Origin: Dryocola sp036489025 | Lineage (GTDB): Bacteria; Pseudomonadota; Gammaproteobacteria; Enterobacterales; Enterobacteriaceae | NCBI GenBank assembly: GCA_036489025.1 | Contig: DASXGN010000025.1 | Location: 62,001-126,000 of the forward strand | Length of the DNA stretch: 64,000 nt | Reading direction: 5' to 3' | Shown: positions 41,446 to 49,977 of the stretch, piece by piece | How the letters are laid out: every line of letters begins with the position of its first letter | How positions within the stretch are numbered: position 1 is the stretch's first letter | The notes under the pieces: model-generated | Database searches by the model: none | What the model saw: only the letters and a program-made list of their open reading frames with translations | Told to the model about the DNA's origin: nothing | Program-made: the position numbers and the translations under genes

Positions 41446-43140
41446 ATGAAAACGCTGCTGATTATCGACCCTACGCTCGGGCAGGCGCGCGCTTATCTCG
41501 CGAAGACCCTGCTGGGCGCTGCGGCTCCGAAAGCGCACCTGACGATTATCGACAACCCGAACGAAGCCGAGCTGGCTATCGTGGTTGGCACCGCCGTCCC
41601 GACGGATACCGCGCTGAACGGTAAAAATGTCTTCCTCGGCGATATTGACCGCGCCGTGCTGCATCCTGAGCTGTTTTTAAGCGAAGCCAAAGGCAAAGCA
41701 AAACCTTACACCGCGCCTGCAACGGTTGCGGCTCCGGCTGCGCTGGCTAAAGGCCCGAAACGCATCGTGGCGGTGACCGCCTGCCCAACGGGCGTGGCGC
41801 ATACCTTTATGGCTGCTGAAGCCATTGAAACCGAAGCGAAAAAGCGCGGCTGGTGGGTAAAAGTTGAAACGCGGGGTTCCGTGGGCGCGGGCAACGCTAT
41901 TACTGCGGAAGAGGTGGCCGAAGCGGATTTAGTTATCGTTGCGGCAGACATCGAAGTGGACCTGGCGAAGTTTGCCGGCAAGCCGATGTACCGCACCTCA
42001 ACGGGCCTTGCGCTGAAGAAAACCGCGCAGGAGCTGGATAAAGCGCTGGTTGAAGCAAAACCTTTCGAAGCGGCAGGGCAAAATGCTCCGGCTGCCAAAG
42101 AAGGTAAAAAAGAAGGTGCGGGCGCTTATCGTCACCTGCTGACCGGCGTGTCCTATATGCTGCCGATGGTGGTGGCGGGGGGCCTGTGCATCGCGCTGTC
42201 CTTCGCGTTTGGTATCGAAGCGTTCAAGGAGCCGGGCACGCTGGCGGCCGCGCTGATGCAGATCGGCGGCGGTTCAGCCTTTGCGCTGATGGTGCCGGTG
42301 CTGGCGGGCTACATTGCCTTCTCCATTGCTGACCGTCCGGGCCTGACGCCGGGTTTAATCGGCGGCATGCTCGCCGTTAGCACGGGCTCCGGCTTCATCG
42401 GCGGGATCATCGCGGGCTTCCTGGCAGGCTACGTGGCGAAGGCCATCAGCACGAAACTGAAGCTGCCGCAAAGTATGGAAGCGCTGAAGCCGATTCTGAT
42501 CATTCCGCTGATCTCAAGCCTGGTGGTTGGCCTGGCGATGATCTACCTGATTGGTAAACCGGTCGCGGGCATTCTGGAAGGCCTGACCCACTGGCTGCAA
42601 ACCATGGGCACGGCTAACGCGGTTCTGCTGGGGGCTATTCTCGGCGGCATGATGTGTACCGATATGGGCGGCCCGGTAAACAAAGCGGCTTACGCATTCG
42701 GTGTCGGCCTGCTGAGTACGCAAACCTACGCGCCGATGGCGGCGATTATGGCTGCGGGTATGGTGCCGCCGCTGGCGCTGGGCCTGGCAACGCTGGTTGC
42801 CCGCCGTAAGTTCGACAAGGCGCAGCAGGAAGGCGGCAAAGCGGCTCTGGTGCTGGGGCTGTGCTTTATCACCGAAGGGGCGATTCCGTTTGCGGCCCGC
42901 GATCCGATGCGCGTTCTGCCTTGCTGTATCGTCGGCGGCGCGGTGACCGGCGCTATCTCGATGGCGGTCGGTGCCAAACTGATGGCTCCGCACGGCGGCC
43001 TGTTCGTGCTGCTGATCCCCGGCGCGATTACGCCGGTGCTGGGTTATCTGATTGCGATTGTGGCAGGTACCCTGCTGGCAGGGCTGTCTTACGCCTTCCT
43101 GAAACGTCCGGAAGCCGAGCTGGCGGCCAAAGTGGCTTAG
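41446..43140 (+). CDS. fruA: PTS fructose transporter subunit IIBC FruA
   Basis: Membrane permease and phosphotransferase importing fructose as fructose 1-phosphate. 564 aa (E. coli 563): an N-terminal catalytically inactive IIB-prime domain (1-85), the active IIB domain with C113 (VTACPTGVAHTFMAAE) and a IIC domain (about 225-560) of about eight membrane helices with TDMGGPVNKAAYAFG and FITEGAIPFAARDP motifs. Last gene of fruBKA; SD AGGAG, own terminator. Confidence 0.97.
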   Translation: MKTLLIIDPTLGQARAYLAKTLLGAAAPKAHLTIIDNPNEAELAIVVGTAVPTDTALNGKNVFLGDIDRAVLHPELFLSEAKGKAKPYTAPATVAAPAALAKGPKRIVAVTACPTGVAHTFMAAEAIETEAKKRGWWVKVETRGSVGAGNAITAEEVAEADLVIVAADIEVDLAKFAGKPMYRTSTGLALKKTAQELDKALVEAKPFEAAGQNAPAAKEGKKEGAGAYRHLLTGVSYMLPMVVAGGLCIALSFAFGIEAFKEPGTLAAALMQIGGGSAFALMVPVLAGYIAFSIADRPGLTPGLIGGMLAVSTGSGFIGGIIAGFLAGYVAKAISTKLKLPQSMEALKPILIIPLISSLVVGLAMIYLIGKPVAGILEGLTHWLQTMGTANAVLLGAILGGMMCTDMGGPVNKAAYAFGVGLLSTQTYAPMAAIMAAGMVPPLALGLATLVARRKFDKAQQEGGKAALVLGLCFITEGAIPFAARDPMRVLPCCIVGGAVTGAISMAVGAKLMAPHGGLFVLLIPGAITPVLGYLIAIVAGTLLAGLSYAFLKRPEAELAAKVA

Positions 43141-43157
43141 CAGCAGGATGTTTCTCT

Positions 43158-43190
43158 AAACGCCTCCGGCCTGTGCCGGGGGCGTTTTGC
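43158..43190 (+). terminator. fruBKA terminator
   Basis: Thirteen-bp stem AAACGCCTCCGGC/GCCGGGGGCGTTT (43158-43170/43175-43187) with loop CTGT and one G-U pair, followed by TTGC, 17 bp after fruA. Confidence 0.88.
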
Positions 43191-43301
43191 TTTCCAGCAC
43201 TGGAAAGTTTCAATGACAGGCCGAATCTGCGGTCAGCCTTGCGTGATGAACCAGCTGGTTCAATGCTTTAAGGCAGCTATCAGACTGTCTTTGAGGAAAC
43301 T

Positions 43302-44153
43302 ATGCAGCGATCTATTGCCACCGTTAGCCTGGCCGGCACGTTAGTCGAAAAACTCCATGCTATTGCCAGAGCGGGCTTCAAAAATATCGAAATTTTCGAG
43401 CCGGATCTGCATGCCTGCGGTGAAAGCGTCGGCGATATAGCCAGGCTTACCCGCAGCCTGGGCCTGCGCGTGCCGCTCTATCAGCCGTTCCGGGACTTTG
43501 AGGGGATGCCCAAAGAGCATGTGCTGGCGAATCTTGAACAGGCTCGCCGAACGTTCGACGACATGAACCAGCTCGGCTGCGGGCAGATTCTGCTGTGTAG
43601 CAATACCGACGAACATAGCCTGGCCGCAGGCGGTAAACAGGTTGAGGATCTGGGCAGGATTGCCGAGCTGGCGCAGCGGCACGGCGTCAAGATTGGTTTT
43701 GAGGCGCTCGCGTGGGGCAGACATATTTATCGCTATCAGCAGGCCTGGGCGCGGGTGAAAGAGGTCAACAGCCCGGCGCTGGGCCTGGTGCTCGACAGTT
43801 TCCACATTCTGGCGTTGGGGGACAGATTGAACCTGGCGGAGATTCCTCTGGATAAAATATTTTTTGTCCAGCTTGCCGATGCGCCGCACAAAAAACTCGA
43901 CGTGCAGCAATGGAGCAGGCATTACCGTTGTTTCCCGGGCGAGGGAGGGCTTCCGGTGTTGGATTTTGCGGGTAAGCTGAGCGAAAAGGGCTATCGCGGG
44001 CCGTGGTCGCTGGAAATATTTAACGATAAATATCAGCGACTGCCGCCGGATGTGACCGCGCAGGCAGGGTTTCGATCGCTACAGTGGCTTGAAGAACAGG
44101 CTGGATGTTCAACGGGCGGACGAGCAACGTTGCCCTCCGCCCTGAGGGGTTAA
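43302..44153 (+). CDS. 3-dehydroshikimate dehydratase-like TIM-barrel protein
   Basis: A 283-aa xylose-isomerase-like TIM barrel resembling the N-terminal half of bacterial QuiC-type 3-dehydroshikimate dehydratases, which make protocatechuate from 3-dehydroshikimate. The start MQRSIATVSLAGTL, YQPFRDFEGM, CSNTDEH, GFEALAWGRH, LVLDSFH, FFVQLADAP and SLEIFND are hallmark segments. The four putative metal ligands are E134, D165, Q190 and E238, essentially the positions known for QuiC. The C-terminal HPPD-like domain of QuiC is absent. No quinate, shikimate or protocatechuate genes are adjacent: fruBKA lies upstream and nfo converges downstream. The exact substrate is uncertain; a related sugar-phosphate isomerase/epimerase role is the alternative. 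Confidence 0.8.
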   Translation: MQRSIATVSLAGTLVEKLHAIARAGFKNIEIFEPDLHACGESVGDIARLTRSLGLRVPLYQPFRDFEGMPKEHVLANLEQARRTFDDMNQLGCGQILLCSNTDEHSLAAGGKQVEDLGRIAELAQRHGVKIGFEALAWGRHIYRYQQAWARVKEVNSPALGLVLDSFHILALGDRLNLAEIPLDKIFFVQLADAPHKKLDVQQWSRHYRCFPGEGGLPVLDFAGKLSEKGYRGPWSLEIFNDKYQRLPPDVTAQAGFRSLQWLEEQAGCSTGGRATLPSALRG

Positions 44154-45007
44154 GCCGCCGCTTCCGCGTGCTGCTGGGCCTTCAGCCAGGCAATTTCTTC
44201 CGCCCAGATATCCGGGTTGGTGGTTTCCAGAATGAGCGGGATACCGTCGAAGCGGCCGTCGCGCATGATCCAGGCAAACGGCGTATGGCCGATGTTGCCT
44301 TCACCCAGGCTGTTATGGCGGTCCACGCGGCTGCCAAACTCGCTTTTTGCGTCGTTCAGGTGCATCCCGCGCAGATACTGGAAGCCGACGATACGTTCGA
44401 ACTCGCTGAACGTGTGTTCGCAGTCGGCTTCGGTACGCAGGTCGTAGCCCGCGGCGAAGGCGTGGCAGGTATCAATGCAGACGCCAACGCGGGATTTATC
44501 CTCCACGCCGTCGACGATCGCCGCCAGCTGCTCAAAGCGGAAGCCGAGGTTGCTGCCCTGGCCCGCGGTATTTTCAATGACCGCCGTGACGCCCTGGGTT
44601 TTTTCCAGCGCGATATTGATGGACCGGGAAATCTTCGCCAGGCACTCCTCTTCAGGAATTTGCTTCAGGTGGCTGCCGGGGTGGAAGTTAAGCAGCGTCA
44701 GGCCGAGCTGTTCACAGCGCTGCATTTCATCAATAAAGGCTTCGCGGGACTTTTCCAGCGCGTCGGCAACCGGATGGCCCAGGTTAATCAGGTAGCTGTC
44801 GTGCGGCAGGATCTGGCCCGGCCCGTAGCCGTACTTTTCACAGGCGCGTTTGAAATTGCTGATAACTTCGTCGGTGAGCGGGGCGGCCCGCCATTGACGC
44901 TGGTTTTTGGTGAACAGGGCAAAAGCGGTGGCTTCCAGTTCGTGGGCGCGAACGGCGGCGTTTTCCAACCCGCCCGAGGCGCTAACGTGCGCTCCAATAA
45001 ACTTCAT
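44150..45007 (-). CDS. nfo: Endonuclease IV Nfo
   Basis: Zinc-dependent AP endonuclease and 3'-phosphatase for base excision repair. 285 aa with the start at 45007, the E. coli length, beginning MKFIGAHVSASGGL. Metal-site motifs include NFHPGSHL, AVIENTAGQG, GVCIDTCHAFAAGYD, HLNDAKSEFGSRVDRH, GEGNIG and LILET. Two adjacent ATGs (45010 and 45007) follow the SD AGGAGAAGGA. The stop interlocks with that of the convergent dehydratase-like gene. Confidence 0.97.
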   Translation of the reverse strand: MKFIGAHVSASGGLENAAVRAHELEATAFALFTKNQRQWRAAPLTDEVISNFKRACEKYGYGPGQILPHDSYLINLGHPVADALEKSREAFIDEMQRCEQLGLTLLNFHPGSHLKQIPEEECLAKISRSINIALEKTQGVTAVIENTAGQGSNLGFRFEQLAAIVDGVEDKSRVGVCIDTCHAFAAGYDLRTEADCEHTFSEFERIVGFQYLRGMHLNDAKSEFGSRVDRHNSLGEGNIGHTPFAWIMRDGRFDGIPLILETTNPDIWAEEIAWLKAQQHAEAAA

Positions 45008-45084
45008 CATTCCTTCTCCTGTCAAAACCCGCTACCGGGAAAGCGACAATGATAGCGGGTTAGGCAGGATATTTCCGTTCCAAA

Positions 45085-46134
45085 TTATGCGATCAGGTGG
45101 TGAATCCCGAGGTTTATCGCCGCGCCGCCGACAATCAGCCAGACAAACAGCACCAGCGCCATCAGCAGCGGGCGAACCCCCGCTTTTTTCAGCGCGCTGA
45201 TATGCGTCGTTAACCCCAGGGCCGCCATCGCCATTGCCAGCAGGAAGGTGTCCAGGGTAACCAGAGCGTTGACCAGCCATGCCGGCAGCAGATGGAAGGA
45301 GTTAAACATCGCCACCGCCACGAACAGGACCGCAAACCATGGAATGGTGATTTTGCTCGCCTGGGCTTCACCCTGCGGCGCAAGCTTTTTCACTCTTGCC
45401 GCCAGGAAAATAAGGAACGGAGCCAGCATCATGACGCGGAGCATTTTGGCAATCACCGCCGCGTTTTCCGTTTCCGGGCTGATGGCGTGCCCGGCTGCCA
45501 CAACCTGTGCGACTTCGTGCAGGGTGGAACCGGTGTAAATCCCGAACGCTTCCGGAGTGAACCAGTGCGCCACCAGCGGATAAATCATCGGATAAATAAA
45601 GATAGCCAGGGTGCCGAAGATAACCACGGTTGCGACGGCCACGGTGACTTTGCTGGCCTCGGCTTTCACCACCGGCTCGGTTGCCAGGATCGCCGCCGCG
45701 CCGCAGATGCTGCTGCCCGCGCCAATCAGCCAGCTGGTTTGCTTATCCAGCCCGAAAACTTTCTGACCCAGCCAGCAGGCGAGGGCAAAGGTGCTGCTCA
45801 GCATCAGCATATCGATGATCAGGCCGCTAAAGCCGACGTCCGCGATTTGCGAAAACGTCAGACGGAAGCCATAAAGAATAATCCCCAGGCGCAGCAGATG
45901 CTGCTTGGCGAACAGCACGCCGCCGTCGCAGCGCTGCCAGATTTTAGGATACAGGGTATTCCCAATGACCATTCCGCAAAGGATGGCGAGCGTCAGCGCG
46001 CCCAGGCCCAGCCCGGCTACGGCGGGAATATTACCCATCCACAGTGCAAATGCGGTGATGGCGCCGGAAAGCGCCAGCCCTGGCACAAAATGCCACGGGG
46101 TGTGACGATGAGCGGCAACAGTAAGTTCAGTCAT
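45085..46134 (-). CDS. yeiH: YeiH family putative sulfate/sulfite exporter
   Basis: Inner-membrane protein of UPF0324 (349 aa, E. coli 349), with about ten transmembrane helices and conserved GAGSSICGAAAILATEPV and GSTLHEVAQVVAAG segments. Substrate not established; relatives are annotated as putative sulfate exporters. Divergent from yeiE across a 103-bp gap with a perfect palindrome, so YeiE control is likely. SD AGGAGAAGG. Confidence 0.9.
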   Translation of the reverse strand: MTELTVAAHRHTPWHFVPGLALSGAITAFALWMGNIPAVAGLGLGALTLAILCGMVIGNTLYPKIWQRCDGGVLFAKQHLLRLGIILYGFRLTFSQIADVGFSGLIIDMLMLSSTFALACWLGQKVFGLDKQTSWLIGAGSSICGAAAILATEPVVKAEASKVTVAVATVVIFGTLAIFIYPMIYPLVAHWFTPEAFGIYTGSTLHEVAQVVAAGHAISPETENAAVIAKMLRVMMLAPFLIFLAARVKKLAPQGEAQASKITIPWFAVLFVAVAMFNSFHLLPAWLVNALVTLDTFLLAMAMAALGLTTHISALKKAGVRPLLMALVLFVWLIVGGAAINLGIHHLIA

Positions 46135-46187
46135 AACCTTCTCCTTTGTGATGGCTAAAGAGTAAGGCCGGCTGGTTTAAAAATAAA

Positions 46188-46211
46188 ATTGATTATATAT
46201 TTATAATCAAT
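46188..46211. promoter_or_regulatory. Palindromic candidate YeiE operator
   Basis: Perfect inverted repeat with 10-bp arms ATTGATTATA/TATAATCAAT and a 4-bp centre TATT, in the yeiH-yeiE gap. Size and symmetry fit a LysR-type operator controlling the divergent pair. A half-site TATAATC recurs at 47165-47171 upstream of lysP. Confidence 0.65.
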
Positions 46212-46237
46212 CTGAATAAGTGATAAGACAGGTCCTT

Positions 46238-47104
46238 ATGCACATCACCTTAAGGCAGCTCGAAGTGTTTGCCGAAGTTTTAAAATGCGGTTCCACCACG
46301 CAGGCCTCGCAGATGCTGGCGCTCTCCCAGTCGGCGGTCAGCGCGGCGCTGGCGGATCTGGAAGGGCAGCTTGGCGTGCAGCTGTTTGACCGCGTAGGTA
46401 AACGGCTGGTTATCAACGAGCACGGGCGGCTGCTTTATCCGCGCGTGGTGGGGCTGCTTGAGCAGGCGGGCGAAATAGAACAGCTGTTCCGCGAAGATAA
46501 GGGCGCAATCCGCGTGTACGCCAGCAGCACCATCGGCAACTATATTTTGCCGGAGATGATTGCCCGCTACCGCCGCGATTTCCCTTCGCTGCCGCTGGAG
46601 ATGAGCGTGGGTAACAGCCAGGACGTGATCAACGCCGTGGCGGATTTTCGGGTGGACATCGGGCTAATCGAAGGCCCAAGCCACATGACGGAGCTGGTGA
46701 CCGAGCCGTGGCTTGAGGATGAGCTGGTGGTGTTTGCCGCGCCGTCCGCCGCGCTGCTGAGCAGGCCCGTTACGCTTGAATCACTGGCCGCCCAGCAGTG
46801 GATCCTGCGCGAAAAAGGCTCCGGCACGCGGGAAATCGTCGACTATCTTTTGCTCTCGCATCTGCCGCAGTTCCATCTGGGAATGGAGCTGGGCAACTCC
46901 GAAGCCATTAAGCACGCCGTGCGTCACGGGCTGGGCATCAGCTGCCTGTCGCGGCGGGTGATTGAAGAGCAGCTTGAAAGCGGCTCGCTGGTGGAAGTGG
47001 CCGTGCCGCTGCCTCGCCTGGTGCGCACGCTGTACCGTATCCATCATCGTCAGAAGCACATCTCCAAGGCCTTGCAGCGCTTTTTACGCTACTGCGAAGA
47101 GTAA
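46238..47104 (+). CDS. yeiE: LysR-family transcriptional regulator YeiE
   Basis: LysR-type regulator, 288 aa from the start at 46238 (E. coli 293), beginning MHITLRQLEVFAEVLK. The N-terminal winged helix-turn-helix spans about 1-60 (TTQASQMLALSQSAVSAALA), followed by an effector-binding domain. In E. coli it was described as an activator of lysP, and in related bacteria it has been linked to sulfite response. Six upstream codons in the same frame are not conserved. Its position between yeiH and lysP matches both proposed targets. Confidence 0.93.
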   Translation: MHITLRQLEVFAEVLKCGSTTQASQMLALSQSAVSAALADLEGQLGVQLFDRVGKRLVINEHGRLLYPRVVGLLEQAGEIEQLFREDKGAIRVYASSTIGNYILPEMIARYRRDFPSLPLEMSVGNSQDVINAVADFRVDIGLIEGPSHMTELVTEPWLEDELVVFAAPSAALLSRPVTLESLAAQQWILREKGSGTREIVDYLLLSHLPQFHLGMELGNSEAIKHAVRHGLGISCLSRRVIEEQLESGSLVEVAVPLPRLVRTLYRIHHRQKHISKALQRFLRYCEE

Positions 47105-47118
47105 GGCGTTTGTCCTGA

Positions 47119-47138
47119 CCCTCTCTGAAAGGAGAGGG
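47119..47138. repeat. GAAA-capped palindrome after yeiE
   Basis: Stem CCCTCTCT/GGAGAGGG (last pair T-G) with a GAAA tetraloop, 15 bp after the yeiE stop. Same design as the element at 1415-1436. No T-run follows. Confidence 0.6.
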
Positions 47139-47275
47139 AGTCAACGGATCATAAGAGCTTTGCTTATAATCCGCCGCCGATCATGAAGGTGTCTTATAAC
47201 CCGGCATTTACGCTATATGTCGCGGGCTGTTTTGCTACAATCGCGCCTCGATTTTCGCATGGACCGAAATTTTCT

Positions 47276-48745
47276 ATGGTTTCCCAAGATAAAACCACAC
47301 AAGCGCCTGGCTTACGTCGTGAGCTAAAAGCGCGCCACCTGACGATGATCGCCATTGGCGGCTCCATCGGCACGGGGCTTTTTGTCGCATCCGGTGCGAC
47401 CATTTCTCAGGCGGGCCCCGGCGGCGCGCTGTTGTCCTACATGCTGATTGGCCTGATGGTGTACTTCCTGATGACCAGCCTCGGCGAACTTGCGGCCTAT
47501 ATGCCCGTGTCGGGTTCTTTTGCGACCTACGGCCAGCAGTACGTAGAAGAAGGTTTTGGCTTCGCGCTGGGCTGGAACTACTGGTACAACTGGGCGGTGA
47601 CCATCGCCGTTGACCTCGTGGCTTCTCAGCTGGTGATGAACTACTGGTTCCCGGACACGCCGGGCTGGATCTGGAGCGCGCTGTTCCTCGGCATCATGTT
47701 CCTGCTGAACTACATCTCCGTGAAAGGCTTCGGCGAAGCGGAATACTGGTTCTCGCTGATTAAGGTGACCACCGTCATTATCTTCATCATCGTCGGCGTG
47801 ATGATGATCCTCGGCATCTTCAAAGGTGCAGAGCCTGCGGGCTGGAGCAACTGGGCGATTGGCGATGCGCCGTTTGCCGGCGGGTTCTCGGCGATGATAG
47901 GCGTGGCGATGATCGTCGGCTTCTCCTTCCAGGGCACCGAGCTTATCGGCGTGGCGGCGGGCGAATCTGAAGATCCGGGCAAAAATATCCCGCGTGCGGT
48001 TCGTCAGGTGTTCTGGCGTATCCTGCTGTTCTACGTGCTGGCGATTCTGGTTATCAGCCTGATCATTCCTTACACCGACCCGAGCCTGCTGCGTAACGAT
48101 GTGAAAGATATCGGCGTAAGTCCGTTCACGCTGGTGTTCGAACACGCGGGCCTGCTGTCTGCGGCGGCGGTGATGAACGCGGTTATTCTGACCGCGGTGC
48201 TGTCGGCGGGTAACTCCGGCATGTACGCGTCAACCCGCATGCTTTATACCCTCGCCTGCGACGGCAAAGCGCCGCGCATCTTCTCTAAGCTGTCTAAAGG
48301 CGGCGTGCCGCGCAACGCGCTGTATGCGACCACCGTTGTGGCGGCCCTGTGCTTCCTGACCTCCATGTTCGGCAACCAGACCGTTTACCTGTGGCTGCTG
48401 AACACCTCGGGGATGACCGGCTTCATTGCCTGGCTGGGGATTGCCATCAGCCACTATCGCTTCCGCCGCGGCTATGTGAAGCAGGGCTACGACATTAAGG
48501 ATCTGCCGTACGTTTCGGGCTTCTTCCCGCTGGGGCCAATCTTTGCCTTCGTGCTGTGCCTGATTATCACCCTTGGGCAGAACTACGAGGCGTTCCTGGC
48601 CGATAACATCGACTGGGCTGGCGTCACGGCAACCTACATTGGCATTCCGCTGTTCCTCGCCATCTGGTTTGGCTACAAAATTACCCGAGGCAGCCGTTTC
48701 GTGAAATACGACGAGATGACTTTCCCGAACAGCTTCAAGAAATAA
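47276..48745 (+). CDS. lysP: Lysine-specific permease LysP
   Basis: APC-family lysine:proton symporter and co-sensor for CadC. The start at 47276 gives 489 aa, the E. coli length, with MVSQDKTTQAPGLRRELKAR aligned to it. About 12 membrane helices; the conserved GGSIGTGLFVASG in helix 1 binds substrate. The 31 upstream codons in frame are not conserved. Own terminator downstream. Confidence 0.96.
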   Translation: MVSQDKTTQAPGLRRELKARHLTMIAIGGSIGTGLFVASGATISQAGPGGALLSYMLIGLMVYFLMTSLGELAAYMPVSGSFATYGQQYVEEGFGFALGWNYWYNWAVTIAVDLVASQLVMNYWFPDTPGWIWSALFLGIMFLLNYISVKGFGEAEYWFSLIKVTTVIIFIIVGVMMILGIFKGAEPAGWSNWAIGDAPFAGGFSAMIGVAMIVGFSFQGTELIGVAAGESEDPGKNIPRAVRQVFWRILLFYVLAILVISLIIPYTDPSLLRNDVKDIGVSPFTLVFEHAGLLSAAAVMNAVILTAVLSAGNSGMYASTRMLYTLACDGKAPRIFSKLSKGGVPRNALYATTVVAALCFLTSMFGNQTVYLWLLNTSGMTGFIAWLGIAISHYRFRRGYVKQGYDIKDLPYVSGFFPLGPIFAFVLCLIITLGQNYEAFLADNIDWAGVTATYIGIPLFLAIWFGYKITRGSRFVKYDEMTFPNSFKK

Positions 48746-48760
48746 GTAAACCAAAGGTCA

Positions 48761-48787
48761 AAAGGGCGCGATTATCGCGCCCTTTTT
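48761..48787 (+). terminator. lysP terminator
   Basis: Stem AAAGGGCGCG/CGCGCCCTTT with loop ATTAT and a run of T, 15 bp after the lysP stop. Confidence 0.92.
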
Positions 48788-48828
48788 TTATGGCATTGGT
48801 TATCATGCTTGCCCTCCATTGATCTTTC

Positions 48829-48856
48829 TTGACAATTGAATTGATAAGCATTCTCG
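48829..48856 (+). promoter_or_regulatory. Fur box overlapping a -35 (TTGACA) upstream of iron ABC genes
   Basis: TGATAAGCATTCTCG (48842-48856) fits the 7-1-7 Fur pattern TGATAAT-N-ATTATCA with three mismatches. A perfect -35 TTGACA (48829-48834) lies just upstream, so Fur would cover the promoter. The -10 is not clear. Confidence 0.6.
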
Positions 48857-48900
48857 TTTAATTTAATTGGTCGCCAGATTTTGCTAAAGGTAAAGCTGTC

Positions 48901-49977
48901 ATGAGTACCGCCACCGACCCGATGCCGCAGGATGAGAAATCCGCAGCGATTATGGGACGTTACCAACTTGTCCTCCGTCACCGCTACCTGCTCATGCTGG
49001 CTCTGGTGCTGGCGATTCTTGCTTCGCTGCTGCTGGATTTTACCCTCGGTCCGTCGGGCCTGCCGCTGTCTACGCTCTGGCAGACGCTTATCGACCCGGC
49101 AAATGCTAATGCGGGCACGCGCGTCATTGTATGGGACATTCGTTTGCCGTACGCGCTGATGGCGCTGCTGGTTGGTATGGCGCTTGGTCTTGCCGGGGCG
49201 GAGATGCAAACCATCCTGAATAACCCGCTGGCCAGCCCGTTTACCCTCGGGGTTTCTTCGGCGGCGGCTTTCGGGGCTGCGCTGGCTATCGTGCTGGGCA
49301 TTGGTATTCCTGGCGTTCCCGACCAGTGGTTTATCTCCGCCAACGCCTTTGTTTTCGCGCTGTTTGCCGCTCTTATGCTGGACGGCGTGACGCGCTGGAC
49401 GCGGGTGGCCTCCTCCGGCGTGGTGCTTTTCGGTATTGCGCTGGTGTTTACCTTTAACGCGCTGGTGTCGATGATGCAGTTCATCGCCAGCGAAGATACC
49501 TTGCAGGGCCTGGTCTTCTGGACGATGGGCAGCCTGGCGCGCGCCTCCTGGGAAAAGCTCGGCGTGCTGCTGCTGGCCTTCGCCATCGTGCTGCCGATTT
49601 CAATGCTCAGCTCGTGGAAGCTCACGGCGCTGCGCCTGGGCGAGGACCGCGCGGTCAGCTTCGGTATCGACGTGCGTCGCCTGCGTCTCGCCACGCTGCT
49701 GCGCATCAGTATTCTTTCCGCGCTGTGCGTGGCGTTTGTCGGACCGATTGGCTTTATCGGGCTGGTGGCACCGCACATTGCGCGCATGATGTTTGGGGAA
49801 GATCACCGTTTCTACCTGCCGGGCAGCGTGCTGGTTGGGGCGCTGGTGCTGTCTCTGGCTTCGGTCGCCTCGAAGAATATCGTGCCGGGCGTCATTATTC
49901 CGGTAGGCATCGTGACCTCGCTGGTCGGCGTGCCGTTCTTCCTGAGCATTATCTTGCGCCATCGGGGGAACGTCTGA
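48901..49977 (+). CDS. FecCD-family iron-siderophore ABC transporter permease
   Basis: Inner-membrane permease of the BtuC/FecCD family, 358 aa with nine to ten hydrophobic segments. The family motif GLAGAEMQTILNNPLASPFTLGVSSAAAFGA is present (residues near 98-128; key residues Q, NPLASP, LG), as are PIGFIGLVAPHIARMMFGEDHR and the C-terminal IPVGIVTSLVGVPFFL. Probably imports ferric siderophores: the Fur box upstream and the TonB receptor downstream support this. The ATPase gene overlaps its stop. A single permease gene implies a homodimer. No periplasmic binding protein gene is nearby. Not present at this place in E. coli K-12. Confidence 0.88.
   Translation: MSTATDPMPQDEKSAAIMGRYQLVLRHRYLLMLALVLAILASLLLDFTLGPSGLPLSTLWQTLIDPANANAGTRVIVWDIRLPYALMALLVGMALGLAGAEMQTILNNPLASPFTLGVSSAAAFGAALAIVLGIGIPGVPDQWFISANAFVFALFAALMLDGVTRWTRVASSGVVLFGIALVFTFNALVSMMQFIASEDTLQGLVFWTMGSLARASWEKLGVLLLAFAIVLPISMLSSWKLTALRLGEDRAVSFGIDVRRLRLATLLRISILSALCVAFVGPIGFIGLVAPHIARMMFGEDHRFYLPGSVLVGALVLSLASVASKNIVPGVIIPVGIVTSLVGVPFFLSIILRHRGNV

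Noticed and set aside
40417..41664. 415-aa open frame antisense to fruK
   Set aside because: Crosses fruB, fruK and fruA on the opposite strand with an Arg/Gln/His-rich product; fruBKA is unambiguous.
44105..45052. 315-aa open frame antisense to nfo
   Set aside because: Opposite-strand shadow of nfo, which is identified by metal-site motifs and exact length.
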